Part shown: piece by piece, positions 28,844 through 38,212 of the stretch | Numbering within the stretch: the first letter of the stretch is position 1 | How the letters are laid out: every line of letters begins with the position of its first letter | Source: Cupriavidus necator | Lineage (GTDB): Bacteria; Pseudomonadota; Gammaproteobacteria; Burkholderiales; Burkholderiaceae | NCBI GenBank assembly: GCA_022041995.1 | Contig: CP074381.1 | Location: 806,001 to 870,000 of the forward strand | Length of the DNA stretch: 64,000 nucleotides | Direction: 5' to 3' | Made by a program: the position numbers and the translations under genes | The notes under the pieces: generated by a model | What the model was told of the DNA's origin: nothing | The model's input: the letters and a program-made list of their open reading frames with translations, nothing else | Database searches by the model: none

Positions 28844-28965
28844 GTGCAGTGGGGTGTTTTCAGGCTGGCGCGATTGTAGCGCGGCAGGGGCCTCGCTACG
28901 TCCGTGACTTCCCGGATTGGCATCGAGGCTTCCCTCGGTGTGTGCGGGGGCGCTCAGTCATGTGC

Positions 28966-29457
28966 TCAGTCAGGCAGTGCGCATTGCACCGGCTGGGCGT
29001 CCACCAGCATGGGCAGCAGCTTCGGGTCCACGCTGACCAGGTAGCCGCGGCGCCCGCCGTTGATATAGATGCGCGCCAGCTCCAGCACGGTCGATTCCAC
29101 GTAGACCGGCATGCGCTTCTTCGTGCCGAAGGGCGAGGTGCCGCCCACCATGTAGCCGCTGTGGCGCTGCGCCACCTCGGGCTTGCATGGCTGCACGCTC
29201 TTGCGGCCGGCCTGGCGCGCCAGGTTCTTGGTCGAGACCGAGCAGTCGCCGTGCATCAGCACCACCAGCGGCTGCGCGCGCTCGTCTTCCATGATCAGGG
29301 TCTTGATCACGTCGTGCTCGGGAACGCCCAGCTGGCGCGCCGATTCGCCGGTGCCGCCGTGCTCGACATAGTCATACGGATGCTCGCCGAAGGCGACGCC
29401 ATGCTTGCGCAGGTACTGCGTGGCGGGGGTTTCTGATACGTGCCTGGTCTTGCTCAT
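28966..29457 (-). CDS. ybaK: Cys-tRNA(Pro) deacylase YbaK/EbsC
   Basis: A 163-residue trans-editing enzyme that removes cysteine mischarged on tRNA-Pro. Conserved features are VIKTLIMEDERAQPLVVLMH, the KNLARQAGRKSVQ segment with the catalytic lysine region, and GYMVGGTSPFGTKKRMPVYV. The ATG at 29457 fits the family; the open frame upstream is a shadow of xerD. Confidence 0.94.
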   Translation of the reverse strand: MSKTRHVSETPATQYLRKHGVAFGEHPYDYVEHGGTGESARQLGVPEHDVIKTLIMEDERAQPLVVLMHGDCSVSTKNLARQAGRKSVQPCKPEVAQRHSGYMVGGTSPFGTKKRMPVYVESTVLELARIYINGGRRGYLVSVDPKLLPMLVDAQPVQCALPD

Positions 29458-29477
29458 GATGGTCGCCGCCCGCTTGC

Positions 29478-30404
29478 TCAGCCGCGCGGATGGTGCTGCT
29501 GGTGCAGCTCGCGCAGGCGTTCGCGGGCGACGTGCGTATAAATCTGGGTGGTGGAAATATCGGCGTGGCCCAGCAGCAGCTGCACCACGCGCAGGTCGGC
29601 GCCGTGGTTCAGCAGGTGCGTGGCAAAGGCGTGCCGCAGCGTGTGCGGCGACAGCGGCGCGTGCACGCCGGCATCGCGCGCATGGCGCTTGATCAGGTGC
29701 CAGAACGCCTGCCGCGTCATGCCTTCGCCGCGCTGCGTGACAAACAGCGCGTCGCAGGCGCGCCCGGCCAGCAGCGCGGGGCGCGCACTGGCCAGGTAGC
29801 GGCGCAGCCAGTCGCCGGCCTGCTGGCCGAACGGCACCAGCCGCTCCTTGTCGCCCTTGCCGCCGACCACGCGCGCCACGCCTTCGTTCAGGCTGATCTC
29901 GATGGTCTTCATCTGCGTGAGCTCCGACACGCGCAGCCCGCTGGCGTACATCAGTTCCAGCATGGTGCGGTCGCGCAGCCCCAGCGGCGTGTCGGTGTCG
30001 GGCGCTTCGAGCAGCGCGTCGACCTGGGACTCGGTCAGGGTCTTGGGGTAGCGCGGCGGCTGCTTGGCGGGGCGCAGCAGCAGGCAGGGGTCGGCTTCGA
30101 CCAGGTGTTCGCGCAGCAACCACTGGTAGAAGCGGCGGAATACCGCCAGGCGCCGGTTGGCCGACGAGGCGCGGGTCTGCGTGTGGCGCGCGTTGAAGTA
30201 GGCCGACAGCGCGCTGTCGTCCGCGCCCGGCAGTTCGCCGCGGTGCTCATGCTGCAGCCAGCGCGCCAGCAGCGTCAGGTCGCGCCGGTAGGCATCGATG
30301 GTGTTGCGCGAGAGGCCGTCTTCCAGCCACAGCGCGTCGCAGAAGCGGCTGACCAGTGCCACGTCGGCGTCGCTGGGCGCCGCAGCCTGCGCGGCGCCGC
30401 TCAT
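29478..30404 (-). CDS. xerD: Tyrosine recombinase XerD
   Basis: A 308-residue site-specific recombinase which, with XerC, resolves chromosome dimers at dif under FtsK control. The catalytic residues are in place: R158 (ASGLRVSEL), K183 (GGKGDKER), H254 and R257 (SPHTLRHAF), H280 (LLGHADIS) and the nucleophile Y289 (TQIYTHV). Full length, so a housekeeping XerD rather than a mobile-element integrase. It overlaps ogt by four bases. Confidence 0.95.
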   Translation of the reverse strand: MSGAAQAAAPSDADVALVSRFCDALWLEDGLSRNTIDAYRRDLTLLARWLQHEHRGELPGADDSALSAYFNARHTQTRASSANRRLAVFRRFYQWLLREHLVEADPCLLLRPAKQPPRYPKTLTESQVDALLEAPDTDTPLGLRDRTMLELMYASGLRVSELTQMKTIEISLNEGVARVVGGKGDKERLVPFGQQAGDWLRRYLASARPALLAGRACDALFVTQRGEGMTRQAFWHLIKRHARDAGVHAPLSPHTLRHAFATHLLNHGADLRVVQLLLGHADISTTQIYTHVARERLRELHQQHHPRG

Positions 30405-30880
30405 ATCAGCATGGCGCCCTCATGGCGCAGCAGCCAGCGTTTGACGTCGAGGTAGAAGCCGTCTTCGGCGTGGTGCGAGAAGCCGCCGATGCCGCGCGCC
30501 GAGACCACGCGATGGCAGGGGATCACGATCGGGAAAGGGTTCTGCCCGCAGGCCTGGCCCACCGCGCGCGGCATTGCCCCGATGGCCTCGGCGATGGTGC
30601 CATAGGTGGTCACCGCGCCGCGCGGCACCGCGCTGATGGCCTGCCACACGCGCTGCTGGAAATCGCTGCCGGCCGGGGCCAGCGGCAGGTCGAAGGCGGC
30701 GTCGGGATTGGCGTAGTAGGCCTCCAGCTGTGCCGCCAGTTGCTGCGTCAGCGCGTCTGCAGGCGCGCGTGCCTCGACGTGCCCGGGAAGGTACACGAGA
30801 GCCCGGATGCGCGCGCCGTCCGTGCGCACCCCGATCTTGCCAAAGGGGGCGGGGAGGATGGCGTCATAGGTGGCGGGCAT
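30401..30880 (-). CDS. ogt: Methylated-DNA--protein-cysteine methyltransferase
   Basis: A 159-residue suicide DNA-repair protein that takes the methyl group from O6-methylguanine. The active-site IPCHRVV (Cys122) is present, with the usual GTIAEAIG helix before it. It lacks an Ada-type regulatory domain, so it is the Ogt type. Translationally coupled to xerD. Confidence 0.94.
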   Translation of the reverse strand: MPATYDAILPAPFGKIGVRTDGARIRALVYLPGHVEARAPADALTQQLAAQLEAYYANPDAAFDLPLAPAGSDFQQRVWQAISAVPRGAVTTYGTIAEAIGAMPRAVGQACGQNPFPIVIPCHRVVSARGIGGFSHHAEDGFYLDVKRWLLRHEGAMLI

Positions 30881-30933
30881 GGCGGTCAGGCTGGAGCGAA
30901 TGCTGGATTTTAGTGCTTTTTGGCGCGGGCAAG

Positions 30934-30960
30934 AAAAAAGGGCCGCCTCGCGGCGGCCCT
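30934..30960 (-). terminator. Intrinsic terminator of the Bug-protein gene
   Basis: GGGCCGCC-TCGC-GGCGGCCC is a perfect 8-bp stem with a four-base loop; on the minus strand it is followed by six T residues. It lies 24 bases after the stop at 30985. Confidence 0.85.
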
Positions 30961-30984
30961 TCGCGGGGCGTCACACCGGCCGGA

Positions 30985-31953
30985 TCATTGCTCCAGCTTG
31001 ATGTTCTGCACCTTCACAAGATTCTTCATCTTGTCGAATTCTTTCTTGATCTCGGCCGCATGCTGCGCCGGCGTGTTGCCCGACGGCTCGGCGCCGGCGG
31101 TGCGCAGGCGCTGCTGGAAGTCCTTGTCCTGCAGGGCCTTGACGGCGGCTTCGTTGAGCTTCTTGATGACGTCGTCAGGCGTGCCGGCCGGTGCCACCAG
31201 GCCGTACCAGGCCGGGTCGTTCGGCTCTTTCAGGCCCATTTCGCCGAAGGTCGGCACGTTGGGCATGGATTCCAGGCGCTTGTTCCAGGCCACCACGATC
31301 GGGCGCAGCTTGCCGGCCTTGATGTAGGGGATCGAAGAGGGCAGGTTGTCCACCATGATCGGCACCTGGCCGGCCAGCACGTCGTTCAGCGCCGGGCCCG
31401 CGCCGCGGTAGGGGATGTGGACCATGAAGGTCTTGGTCGATACCTTGAACTGCTCGCCCAGCATGTGGCCGAAGCCGCAGGTGCCCGACGAGGCGTACGA
31501 ATACTTGCCCGGGTTGGCCTTGAGCACGGCCAGGAACTCCTTGTAGTCCTTGGCCGGGAAGTTCGGGTTTACGGCGATCACGTTGGCCACGTTGGCCAGG
31601 TTGGTGATGGGCTTGAAGTCCTTGATCGGGTCGTACGACAGCTTGGGGTTGCAGGCCGGGTTCACGGCCATGGTCGAGACCGTGGAGATGCCGATGGTGT
31701 AGCCGTCCGGCGCGGCCTTGGCGATCGCGTCAGCACCGATCGAACCGCCCCCGCCGGCGCGGTTCTCCACCACCACGGGCTGGCCCAGGATGCGGCTCAT
31801 CTGGTCCGCGGCGCCGCGGCCGACGATGTCGGTGGTGCCGCCGGGTGCGAACGGAATGATCAGTCGGATCGGCTTGGTGGGGTAGCTCTGGGCCTGCGCC
31901 GCGGTGGCGGCGGCGGCCAGGGCCAGGGTCAGTGCGAGTTTGCCAGCTTGCAT
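30985..31953 (-). CDS. Bug/TctC-family periplasmic solute-binding protein
   Basis: A 322-residue extracytoplasmic binding protein of the tripartite tricarboxylate type, the large Bug family of Burkholderiales. It has a signal peptide (ends AATAAQA) and the typical YPTKPIRLIIPFAPGGTTDIVGR start and VVENRAGGGGSIGADAIAKA. No TctA/TctB membrane subunits are adjacent, which is common for Bug genes. The ATG at 31953 follows GGGAGACATGAT. The ligand, usually a carboxylate, is unknown. Confidence 0.92.
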   Translation of the reverse strand: MQAGKLALTLALAAAATAAQAQSYPTKPIRLIIPFAPGGTTDIVGRGAADQMSRILGQPVVVENRAGGGGSIGADAIAKAAPDGYTIGISTVSTMAVNPACNPKLSYDPIKDFKPITNLANVANVIAVNPNFPAKDYKEFLAVLKANPGKYSYASSGTCGFGHMLGEQFKVSTKTFMVHIPYRGAGPALNDVLAGQVPIMVDNLPSSIPYIKAGKLRPIVVAWNKRLESMPNVPTFGEMGLKEPNDPAWYGLVAPAGTPDDVIKKLNEAAVKALQDKDFQQRLRTAGAEPSGNTPAQHAAEIKKEFDKMKNLVKVQNIKLEQ

Positions 31954-32056
31954 GAGATCATGTCTCCCGTCAGGAAATCCGGGCAGGGTGCCGCCCGGAA
32001 GCAAAAAAACCGTCGCAGTGCCACAGGTGGGGCCGTGCGCCGGCAGCGTAATTGCG

Positions 32057-32641
32057 TCAGCCGCCCAGCAGCCCGCGCTTGACCTCGGCGTCGACCGGGC
32101 GCTCGCCCAGGAAGACCCGCAGCACGGCCTGGTAGAAGTCTTCGCCGGGGATCGGCCGGCCGCGAGGCGTGCCGTTGATGGCGACGACGGTCCCAGTCTG
32201 TGGGGAAAAATCCAGGTTGATCACGTCGCCCTTGTGCGCGGTGCCGACCTCGCCCAGAGTGCGCTCGAACTGTACCAGCCGCGTGGCCAGCTCCTGCATC
32301 TGCTGCTCGCTGTGGTTGTTGCGGATGCCCTGGCGGATGGCGCGCACGAAGGCCGGCGGTTCGGTCTCGCGCAGCATGCGCAACTGTAGCCGCTTGGCGC
32401 CGGGCGTGCCCAGCACCAGGGCCGCGTTGCGGGCTTTCTCCTGCAGGTACAGGGCGGCCACGTAGCCCTTGGCCAGGAAGCCCGCGCGCAGGGCGGTGCC
32501 GTTGAGCTGCAGTTCCTTGCCGCCCACGCGTGCCGCATCGTCAAAACGTATCCCTTCGATCTCCACCGAGCGCGCCGGCACGGGTACGGCGCCCGCGGCC
32601 GTGGCGGCGCACAGCGCCACCAGCACGGCGGCCAGGCGCAT
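32057..32641 (-). CDS. Secreted chalcone isomerase-like domain protein
   Basis: A 194-residue protein with a signal peptide (first about 19 residues) and a chalcone isomerase-like fold domain: VEIEGIRFDDAARVGGKELQ and the NGTALRAGFLAKGYVAALYL segment. Bacterial members are periplasmic, with fatty-acid- or ligand-binding roles suggested rather than flavonoid chemistry. The ATG at 32641 is chosen for the signal peptide; the longer open frame upstream is Arg/Pro-rich. Confidence 0.82.
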   Translation of the reverse strand: MRLAAVLVALCAATAAGAVPVPARSVEIEGIRFDDAARVGGKELQLNGTALRAGFLAKGYVAALYLQEKARNAALVLGTPGAKRLQLRMLRETEPPAFVRAIRQGIRNNHSEQQMQELATRLVQFERTLGEVGTAHKGDVINLDFSPQTGTVVAINGTPRGRPIPGEDFYQAVLRVFLGERPVDAEVKRGLLGG

Positions 32642-32906
32642 GCAGCGGCCCGGGTGCAGACCAGGGCGGAAGGGGGCGCGGAGGTGGGTGTCCGGGCGCG
32701 GCGGCGCGGACCGGGTGCGGGACAACATGGCGGCAGGCATACAACTTGGCATGCCATGCTGGCCTAAATCTGGAAAAATACCTATCCGTATCTGCCCTAG
32801 TCTGCACATTCCGGTTTTTTTGCCGTTATCTGTCCCCCACCGCCGCAGCGTGCGACGGCCGGCAGGGCAACTGCACGTCATGCCACCGCCACCAAAACAA
32901 CGATAA

Positions 32907-33800
32907 ATGTCTCCTGCTCTCCTGCTGGTCCCGGACTTCAGCCTGATCCTCATCGGCTGGCTGCTGGTGCGCTATTCCCCGTTCGACCGCGCCTTCTGGA
33001 GCGGCGTGGAACGCCTGGTCTACTTCGTGCTGTTCCCGGCGCTGCTGCTGCAGTCGACCAATACCGCGGTGCTGGATTTCTCGTCGACCTCGGCCATGCT
33101 GGGGTTGGCGCTGCTGGTGATGGCCACAGGCATGGTCGGCGGCTACGCCGTCAAATGGGTGTTGCGGCCGGACGCGCTGAGCTTTGCCTCGGGCCTGCAG
33201 ACCGCGTTCCGCTTCAATTCCTATATCGGGCTGGCGCTGGCCTCGCGCCTTGGCGGCTCCGAGGGGCTGGCCCTGATGGCGGTGATCGTCGGCTGCACGG
33301 TGCCGCTGTGCAACGTGGCGGCGGTGTGGGCGCTGGCGCGGCACGGCCAGACCGCGCTGTGGAAGGAGCTGGCGCGCAATCCGCTGATCCTGGCCACCGC
33401 CGGCGGCCTGCTGACCAACCTGCTGGGGCTGCATGCGCCCGAAGTTCTTGGGATGACGCTGAACCGGCTGGGCTCGGCCTCGACCGCGCTCGGGCTGATG
33501 ACGGTGGGTGCCGGGCTGCAGATGAGCGGCGCCACCGGTACCGCCGGCCCGGTGGCCTGGTGGACCGGCGTCAAGCTGCTGGCGATGCCGTGCGTGGCCT
33601 GGCTGGTGGGACGGCACCTGCCGCTGACCGCGCTGCAGTACCAGATCGTGGTGCTGTATGCCTCGCTGCCCACGGCCTCCAGTGCCTATATCCTGGCGGT
33701 GCGCATGGGCGGCAACGGGCCGATGGTGGCGGCGACGATTTCGCTGATGACGGTGGCGGCGATCGTGACCACGCCGCTGTGGCTGGCGCTGGTCAGCTAG
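32907..33800 (+). CDS. AEC-family transporter (auxin efflux carrier type)
   Basis: A 297-residue membrane protein with about ten hydrophobic segments. ALLLQSTNTAV near residues 50-60, the NSYIGLALASRL segment and the C-terminal YASLPTASSAYILAVRMGG are family hallmarks. Bacterial members move carboxylates such as malate or malonate; the substrate is not evident here. The stop overlaps the convergent queG gene by eight bases. Confidence 0.88.
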   Translation: MSPALLLVPDFSLILIGWLLVRYSPFDRAFWSGVERLVYFVLFPALLLQSTNTAVLDFSSTSAMLGLALLVMATGMVGGYAVKWVLRPDALSFASGLQTAFRFNSYIGLALASRLGGSEGLALMAVIVGCTVPLCNVAAVWALARHGQTALWKELARNPLILATAGGLLTNLLGLHAPEVLGMTLNRLGSASTALGLMTVGAGLQMSGATGTAGPVAWWTGVKLLAMPCVAWLVGRHLPLTALQYQIVVLYASLPTASSAYILAVRMGGNGPMVAATISLMTVAAIVTTPLWLALVS

Positions 33801-35004
33801 CGTCCGGCGGCGGGCCACCCTGGGCCAGGGCCCAGTCGATATGCTCGCGCACCAGCGGCGTGGCGGCCTCGCGCCGCTGCTGCAGCGCTGCGCGGATGCG
33901 CGCGGCCAGGGCCGCGTCTTCGGCGCGCGTGCCCGACAGCGCCGCGCGCAGGCTGTTGCCCAGCCCCACCGCCAGGTTGCGCAGCCAGCGCTCATGGCCG
34001 ATGCGGCGGATCGGGCTGCCTTCGAGCCGCTGGTTGAATTCCGCTTCGGTCCACTGGAACAGCGCCACCATGTCGGGCGCGTCAAGCCCGTTGCGCACGT
34101 CGAAGTCCGGCACCATGGCCACATGCGCGAACTTGTTCCACGGGCAGGCCAGCTGGCAGTCGTCGCAGCCGTAGACGCGGTTGCCCATGGGCGCGCGGAA
34201 TTCCACCGGGATCGGGCCCTTGTGCTCGATGGTCAGGTAGGAGATGCAGCGGCGCGCATCCAGCCGGTACGGCGCCACGATGGCACGCGTGGGGCAGATG
34301 TCCAGGCAGCGGTGGCAGTTGCCGCAGTGGCCGGACTCGGGCGGGTCCGCCGGCAGCGGGAGGTCGACCAGGATCTCGCCCAGGAAGAACATCGAGCCGC
34401 CGTCGCGGTCCAGCAGCAGCGTATGCTTGCCGCGCCAGCCGAGTCCGCCCTGGCTGGCCAGCGCCACTTCCATGACGGGTGCGGAATCGGTAAAGACGCG
34501 GTAGCCGAATTTTCCGATTTCGGCCTCGATCCGGCTGGCCAGTTGCTGCAGACGGCTGCGCAGCACCTTGTGATAATCGCGGCCGCGCGCATACAGCGAC
34601 ACCACTGCGGTGGCCGGATCGTCCAGCCGCGCCAGTTCGTGGCGGCGCCAGTCGGTGGCGCCGGCCTGGGCGCCGGCAGCCGCAATGTACGGCATCCGCG
34701 CCACGACCGCGCGCACGGTGCCGGGCACCAGTTCGGCCGGGCGGGCGCGCCGCAGGCCGTGGTTCGCCATATAATCCATGTCGCCGTGGTAGCCCTGCGC
34801 CAGCCACGCCATCAGCCCCGGCTCGGCATGACTGAGGTCGACATCGGCAATGCGCACGGAGGCAAAGCCGAGTTCCGCGCCCCATGCGCGGATCGACGCG
34901 GCCAGTGCCGCAAGTTCCCCGGGGCCCGCGGCCAGGTGGCTGGCGGTGCCGGGAACGGGGTTAGGTGGCGCATCTGCCTGCCCTGGGGCGACTCGGTCGA
35001 TCAT
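33793..35004 (-). CDS. queG: Epoxyqueuosine reductase QueG
   Basis: A 403-residue cobalamin and iron-sulfur enzyme doing the last step of queuosine synthesis in tRNA anticodons. Two ferredoxin-type clusters are visible: CGNCHRCLDICPTRAI and CDDCQLACPWNKF. FTDSAPVMEVALA holds the catalytic aspartate. The ATG at 35004 faces the tsaE start, so the two tRNA-modification genes are divergent with only 16 bases between them. Confidence 0.95.
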   Translation of the reverse strand: MIDRVAPGQADAPPNPVPGTASHLAAGPGELAALAASIRAWGAELGFASVRIADVDLSHAEPGLMAWLAQGYHGDMDYMANHGLRRARPAELVPGTVRAVVARMPYIAAAGAQAGATDWRRHELARLDDPATAVVSLYARGRDYHKVLRSRLQQLASRIEAEIGKFGYRVFTDSAPVMEVALASQGGLGWRGKHTLLLDRDGGSMFFLGEILVDLPLPADPPESGHCGNCHRCLDICPTRAIVAPYRLDARRCISYLTIEHKGPIPVEFRAPMGNRVYGCDDCQLACPWNKFAHVAMVPDFDVRNGLDAPDMVALFQWTEAEFNQRLEGSPIRRIGHERWLRNLAVGLGNSLRAALSGTRAEDAALAARIRAALQQRREAATPLVREHIDWALAQGGPPPDAS

Positions 35005-35020
35005 CCCTGAATTGTACGCA

Positions 35021-35533
35021 ATGCCCTTGCTTGAAGAACGCACCCTGACGCTGCCTGATGAAGCCGCCACCGCGCGCCTGGGCGCCGCGCTGGCCGCCGC
35101 CGTGCAGGCCATGCCGCCGCGTACGGTGCATGTGCAGATGTCCGGCGACCTGGGTGCCGGCAAGACCACGCTGTCGCGCGCGATCCTGCGCGCGCTGGGC
35201 CATGCGGGCAAGGTCCGCAGCCCCACCTATACGCTGTGCGAGCCCTACGAGGTGGCCCGCGCCGACGGCTCGCCGCTGGCCGTCTACCACTTCGACCTGT
35301 ACCGCTTTGCCGATCCCGAAGAGTGGATCGACGCGGGTTTTCGCGACTGCTTCGCCGAACCGGCCTTCAACCTGGTCGAATGGCCGGAAAAGGCCGGCCG
35401 CATGCTCGGGGAACCGGATCTCCATGTGTTGCTCCAATCGGACATGGCCGGGGCAGATGACGCCGGCGAGCGGCGGATCGCGACCATGCGCGCCTATACT
35501 CACACTGGACTTACCCTGCTGAACGCATGCTGA
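35021..35533 (+). CDS. tsaE: tRNA threonylcarbamoyladenosine synthesis ATPase TsaE
   Basis: A 170-residue P-loop ATPase (SGDLGAGKTTLSRAIL) that regenerates the TsaB-TsaD complex in t6A synthesis. The SPTYTLCEPY and YHFDLYRF motifs are typical. It overlaps the start of amiC by seven bases, the usual tsaE-amiC arrangement in proteobacteria. Confidence 0.96.
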   Translation: MPLLEERTLTLPDEAATARLGAALAAAVQAMPPRTVHVQMSGDLGAGKTTLSRAILRALGHAGKVRSPTYTLCEPYEVARADGSPLAVYHFDLYRFADPEEWIDAGFRDCFAEPAFNLVEWPEKAGRMLGEPDLHVLLQSDMAGADDAGERRIATMRAYTHTGLTLLNAC

Positions 35534-37026
35534 TCAAGCGACTTGCCACCGACCGCCCCGATGGACCCGACGGCCTGCTGCAGGCGCGCCGCAAATGGAT
35601 GGCGCAGGCACTGAAGCTGGGCGCGGGCACGGCTGTGCTGACACTGGCCGGCCCGCAGATCGCATTTGGCGCCGGCATCGTCGCGGTGCGCGTGTGGCCG
35701 GCCGAGGACTACACCCGCGTCACCATCGAATCCGATTCCCCGCTGGCCGCCGTGCACCAGATGATCCGCGACCCCGACCGGCTGGTGGTGGACATCGACG
35801 GCCTGGACCTGTCGCCCACGCTGCGCGAACTGGTGGCCAAGATCACCCCGAACGACCCGTATATCCAGACCGTGCGCGTCGGCCAGAACCGCCCGCGCGT
35901 GGTCCGCATGGTGTTCGACCTGAAGGAAAACGTGGCGCCGCAGGTGTTCACGCTGGCGCCCATTGGCAGCTACCGCAACCGCCTGGTGTTCGACCTGTAC
36001 CCGGTCAATCCGCCCGATCCGCTATGGAAGCTGGTGCGCGACACCGAGGAAAAGCAGCGCCGCTTCGCCACCTCGGACCCGGCGCCGGGCAACGACGGCA
36101 TCGCCGGCGCGCCGGCTGGTGCTGAGGAAGACGCGATCGGCGCGCTGGTGCGCCGCTTTGACGAGAAGGGCGAGGTGCCGCCCACCACCGCGCCGCCGCC
36201 GCCGGTGGCCTCGGCCCGGCCCCGGCCGTCCGCACCGCCGGTGCCGACCCCCAATGCCCCGGTGGTGCCGCCGGTCGCACGCGACAATCCCACCGCCGAA
36301 CGGCCCTTCAAGATGCGCCGCTTGCTGACCGTGGCGATTGATCCCGGCCACGGCGGCGAAGACCCGGGCGCGACCGGCGCCGCGGGTTCGCGCGAGAAAG
36401 ATGTGGTGCTGCAGATCGCGCACCGCCTGCGCGCCAAGATCGATGCCCAACCTAATATGCGCGCAATGATGACGCGCGACGCCGACTTCTTCGTGCCGCT
36501 GAACGTGCGCGTGCAGAAAGCGCGCCGGGTGCAGGCCGACCTGTTCGTATCGATTCACGCCGATGCCTTCCTGTCGCCCGAGGCGCGCGGGGCGTCGGTG
36601 TTCGCGCTGTCCGAGCGCGGCGCGTCCAGTACCGCGGCGCGCTGGCTGGCCAACAAGGAAAACGCCGCAGACCTGATCGGCGGCGCCAATATGGGCAACA
36701 AGGATGCGCAGGTGGCGCGCGTGCTGCTGGACCTGTCCACCACCGCGCAGATCAACGACAGCCTGCAGGTCGGCAAGGCCGTGCTGGGCGAGATCGGCGG
36801 CATCAACAAGCTGCACAAGGGCAGCGTGGAGCAGGCCGGGTTTGCGGTGCTGAAGGCCCCGGATATTCCTTCGATCCTGATCGAGACGGCCTTCATCAGC
36901 AATCCGGAAGAAGAGCGCAAGCTCAACGACAACGCGCACCAGGAGCAGCTGGCCAATGCGATCCTGAAGGGGATCCGGTCGTACTTCGCGCGCAATCCGC
37001 CGCTGTCGAAGAATCCGTCAGTGTGA
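35527..37026 (+). CDS. amiC: N-acetylmuramoyl-L-alanine amidase AmiC
   Basis: A 499-residue periplasmic cell-separation amidase. The N-terminus carries a twin-arginine motif (ARRKWMAQALKLG), followed by a hydrophobic segment, so Tat export is likely. An AMIN domain spans about residues 55-155, followed by a Pro/Ala-rich linker (about 215-260). The Amidase_3 domain shows zinc ligands in IDPGHGGEDPGA and VSIHADAF and the catalytic Glu in ILIETAFISNPEEE. Confidence 0.95.
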   Translation: MLIKRLATDRPDGPDGLLQARRKWMAQALKLGAGTAVLTLAGPQIAFGAGIVAVRVWPAEDYTRVTIESDSPLAAVHQMIRDPDRLVVDIDGLDLSPTLRELVAKITPNDPYIQTVRVGQNRPRVVRMVFDLKENVAPQVFTLAPIGSYRNRLVFDLYPVNPPDPLWKLVRDTEEKQRRFATSDPAPGNDGIAGAPAGAEEDAIGALVRRFDEKGEVPPTTAPPPPVASARPRPSAPPVPTPNAPVVPPVARDNPTAERPFKMRRLLTVAIDPGHGGEDPGATGAAGSREKDVVLQIAHRLRAKIDAQPNMRAMMTRDADFFVPLNVRVQKARRVQADLFVSIHADAFLSPEARGASVFALSERGASSTAARWLANKENAADLIGGANMGNKDAQVARVLLDLSTTAQINDSLQVGKAVLGEIGGINKLHKGSVEQAGFAVLKAPDIPSILIETAFISNPEEERKLNDNAHQEQLANAILKGIRSYFARNPPLSKNPSV

Positions 37027-37039
37027 ATCTGGCGGGTAC

Positions 37040-37069
37040 AAAAAAACCGGGGCATGCCCCGGTTTTTTT
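37040..37069 (+). terminator. Bidirectional intrinsic terminator between amiC and the symporter
   Basis: A palindrome ACCGGGGCATGCCCCGGT is flanked by seven A residues on the left and seven T residues on the right, so it can end transcription from both convergent genes. Confidence 0.88.
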
Positions 37070-37083
37070 CATGGCTGCGTGCC

Positions 37084-38109
37084 TCAGGCCCGCGCCGCGG
37101 CCTGGTCTTCCAGCAAGGCATCGCGGTTGGCATAGCGCGATGCAATCACCGAGCAAACGATCAGCTGCAGCTGGTGATAGACCATCAGTGGCAGCACCAG
37201 CAGGCCCAGTGCCGGATGGCCGGCAAACAGGATCTTGGCCATCGGGATGCCATTGGCCAGGCTCTTTTTCGAGCCGCAGAACACGGCGGTGATCTCGTCC
37301 TCGACAGAAAAGCCAAGGCGGCGTGCGGTCAGCGTGGTAAAGCCCAGCACCACGAACAGCAGCACCGCGGCGATCAGCATCACTGCGCCGATGGTCTGCC
37401 ACTGGTACTGGTGCCACAGGCCCCGGGCAGTGGCGTCGCAGAATGAGGAATAGACGATCAGCACGATCACGCCACGGTCGACCTTGTTGGTGATGTGCTT
37501 CTTCTTTGCCAGCCAGTTGCCGATCAGGGGACGCAGCAGCTGCCCCAGCGCGAACGGCAGCAGCAGTTGCAGCGCCACGCCGGTGAGCGCCTTGCCCAGC
37601 GGCATCGAGGCGCCGCTGGCGCTGATCACCAGCCCCATGAGCAGCGGCGTGACCAGCATGCCGATCAGGCCCGAGATGGTGGCGTTGAAGATCGCACCGG
37701 ACACATTGCCGCGCGCCATCGAGGTCATGGCCACCGACGACGATACCGTCGACGGCAGCGCGCACAGGAAGAACACGCCCAGCAGCAGGTCCGGCGGCAG
37801 CGTATTGCGCAGCGACAGCATCAGCAGCGCGCCCACCAGCGGGAACACCACGTAGGTGAAGGTCTGCACGAAGACATGCAGGCGCCAGTGCTTGGCGCCC
37901 GACACCAGCTTGTCGCGCGAGAGCGCCGCGCCGTGCAGGAAGAACACCAGCGCCACGCCCAGGCTGGTCACCACGCCCAGGTGCAGCGGGCCGTCGCCGG
38001 TGCCGATTCCAGGGGCGGCCAGCGCAATGGCGATGGCCGTCAACATGACGAGAACGAAGCCGTCGATCAGGTCATAAAGTTTCTTGAGCTTGCGGACAAT
38101 ACGAGACAT
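37084..38109 (-). CDS. Bile acid:sodium symporter-like transporter (SBF-like)
   Basis: A 341-residue membrane protein with about ten hydrophobic segments of the SBF-like/YfeH group. FFLHGAALSRDKLVSGAKHWRLH is partly visible near residues 58-80, and the crossover region reads LCALPSTVSSSVAMTSMARG and GSKKSLANGIPMAK. Substrate unknown. A LysR gene is divergent and is its likely regulator. The ATG at 38109 fits the family start; an earlier in-frame ATG at 38184 would overlap the regulator's promoter. Confidence 0.88.
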   Translation of the reverse strand: MSRIVRKLKKLYDLIDGFVLVMLTAIAIALAAPGIGTGDGPLHLGVVTSLGVALVFFLHGAALSRDKLVSGAKHWRLHVFVQTFTYVVFPLVGALLMLSLRNTLPPDLLLGVFFLCALPSTVSSSVAMTSMARGNVSGAIFNATISGLIGMLVTPLLMGLVISASGASMPLGKALTGVALQLLLPFALGQLLRPLIGNWLAKKKHITNKVDRGVIVLIVYSSFCDATARGLWHQYQWQTIGAVMLIAAVLLFVVLGFTTLTARRLGFSVEDEITAVFCGSKKSLANGIPMAKILFAGHPALGLLVLPLMVYHQLQLIVCSVIASRYANRDALLEDQAAARA

Positions 38110-38212
38110 GACTGCGGGTGGATCCTGCGATGTTAGGGTTTTGCCTAGTATTGGACGCCAGCCAAGTCTAGAATGCAAATTCATTTATAGAATCTATTTA
38201 TCCGGTCGTTGC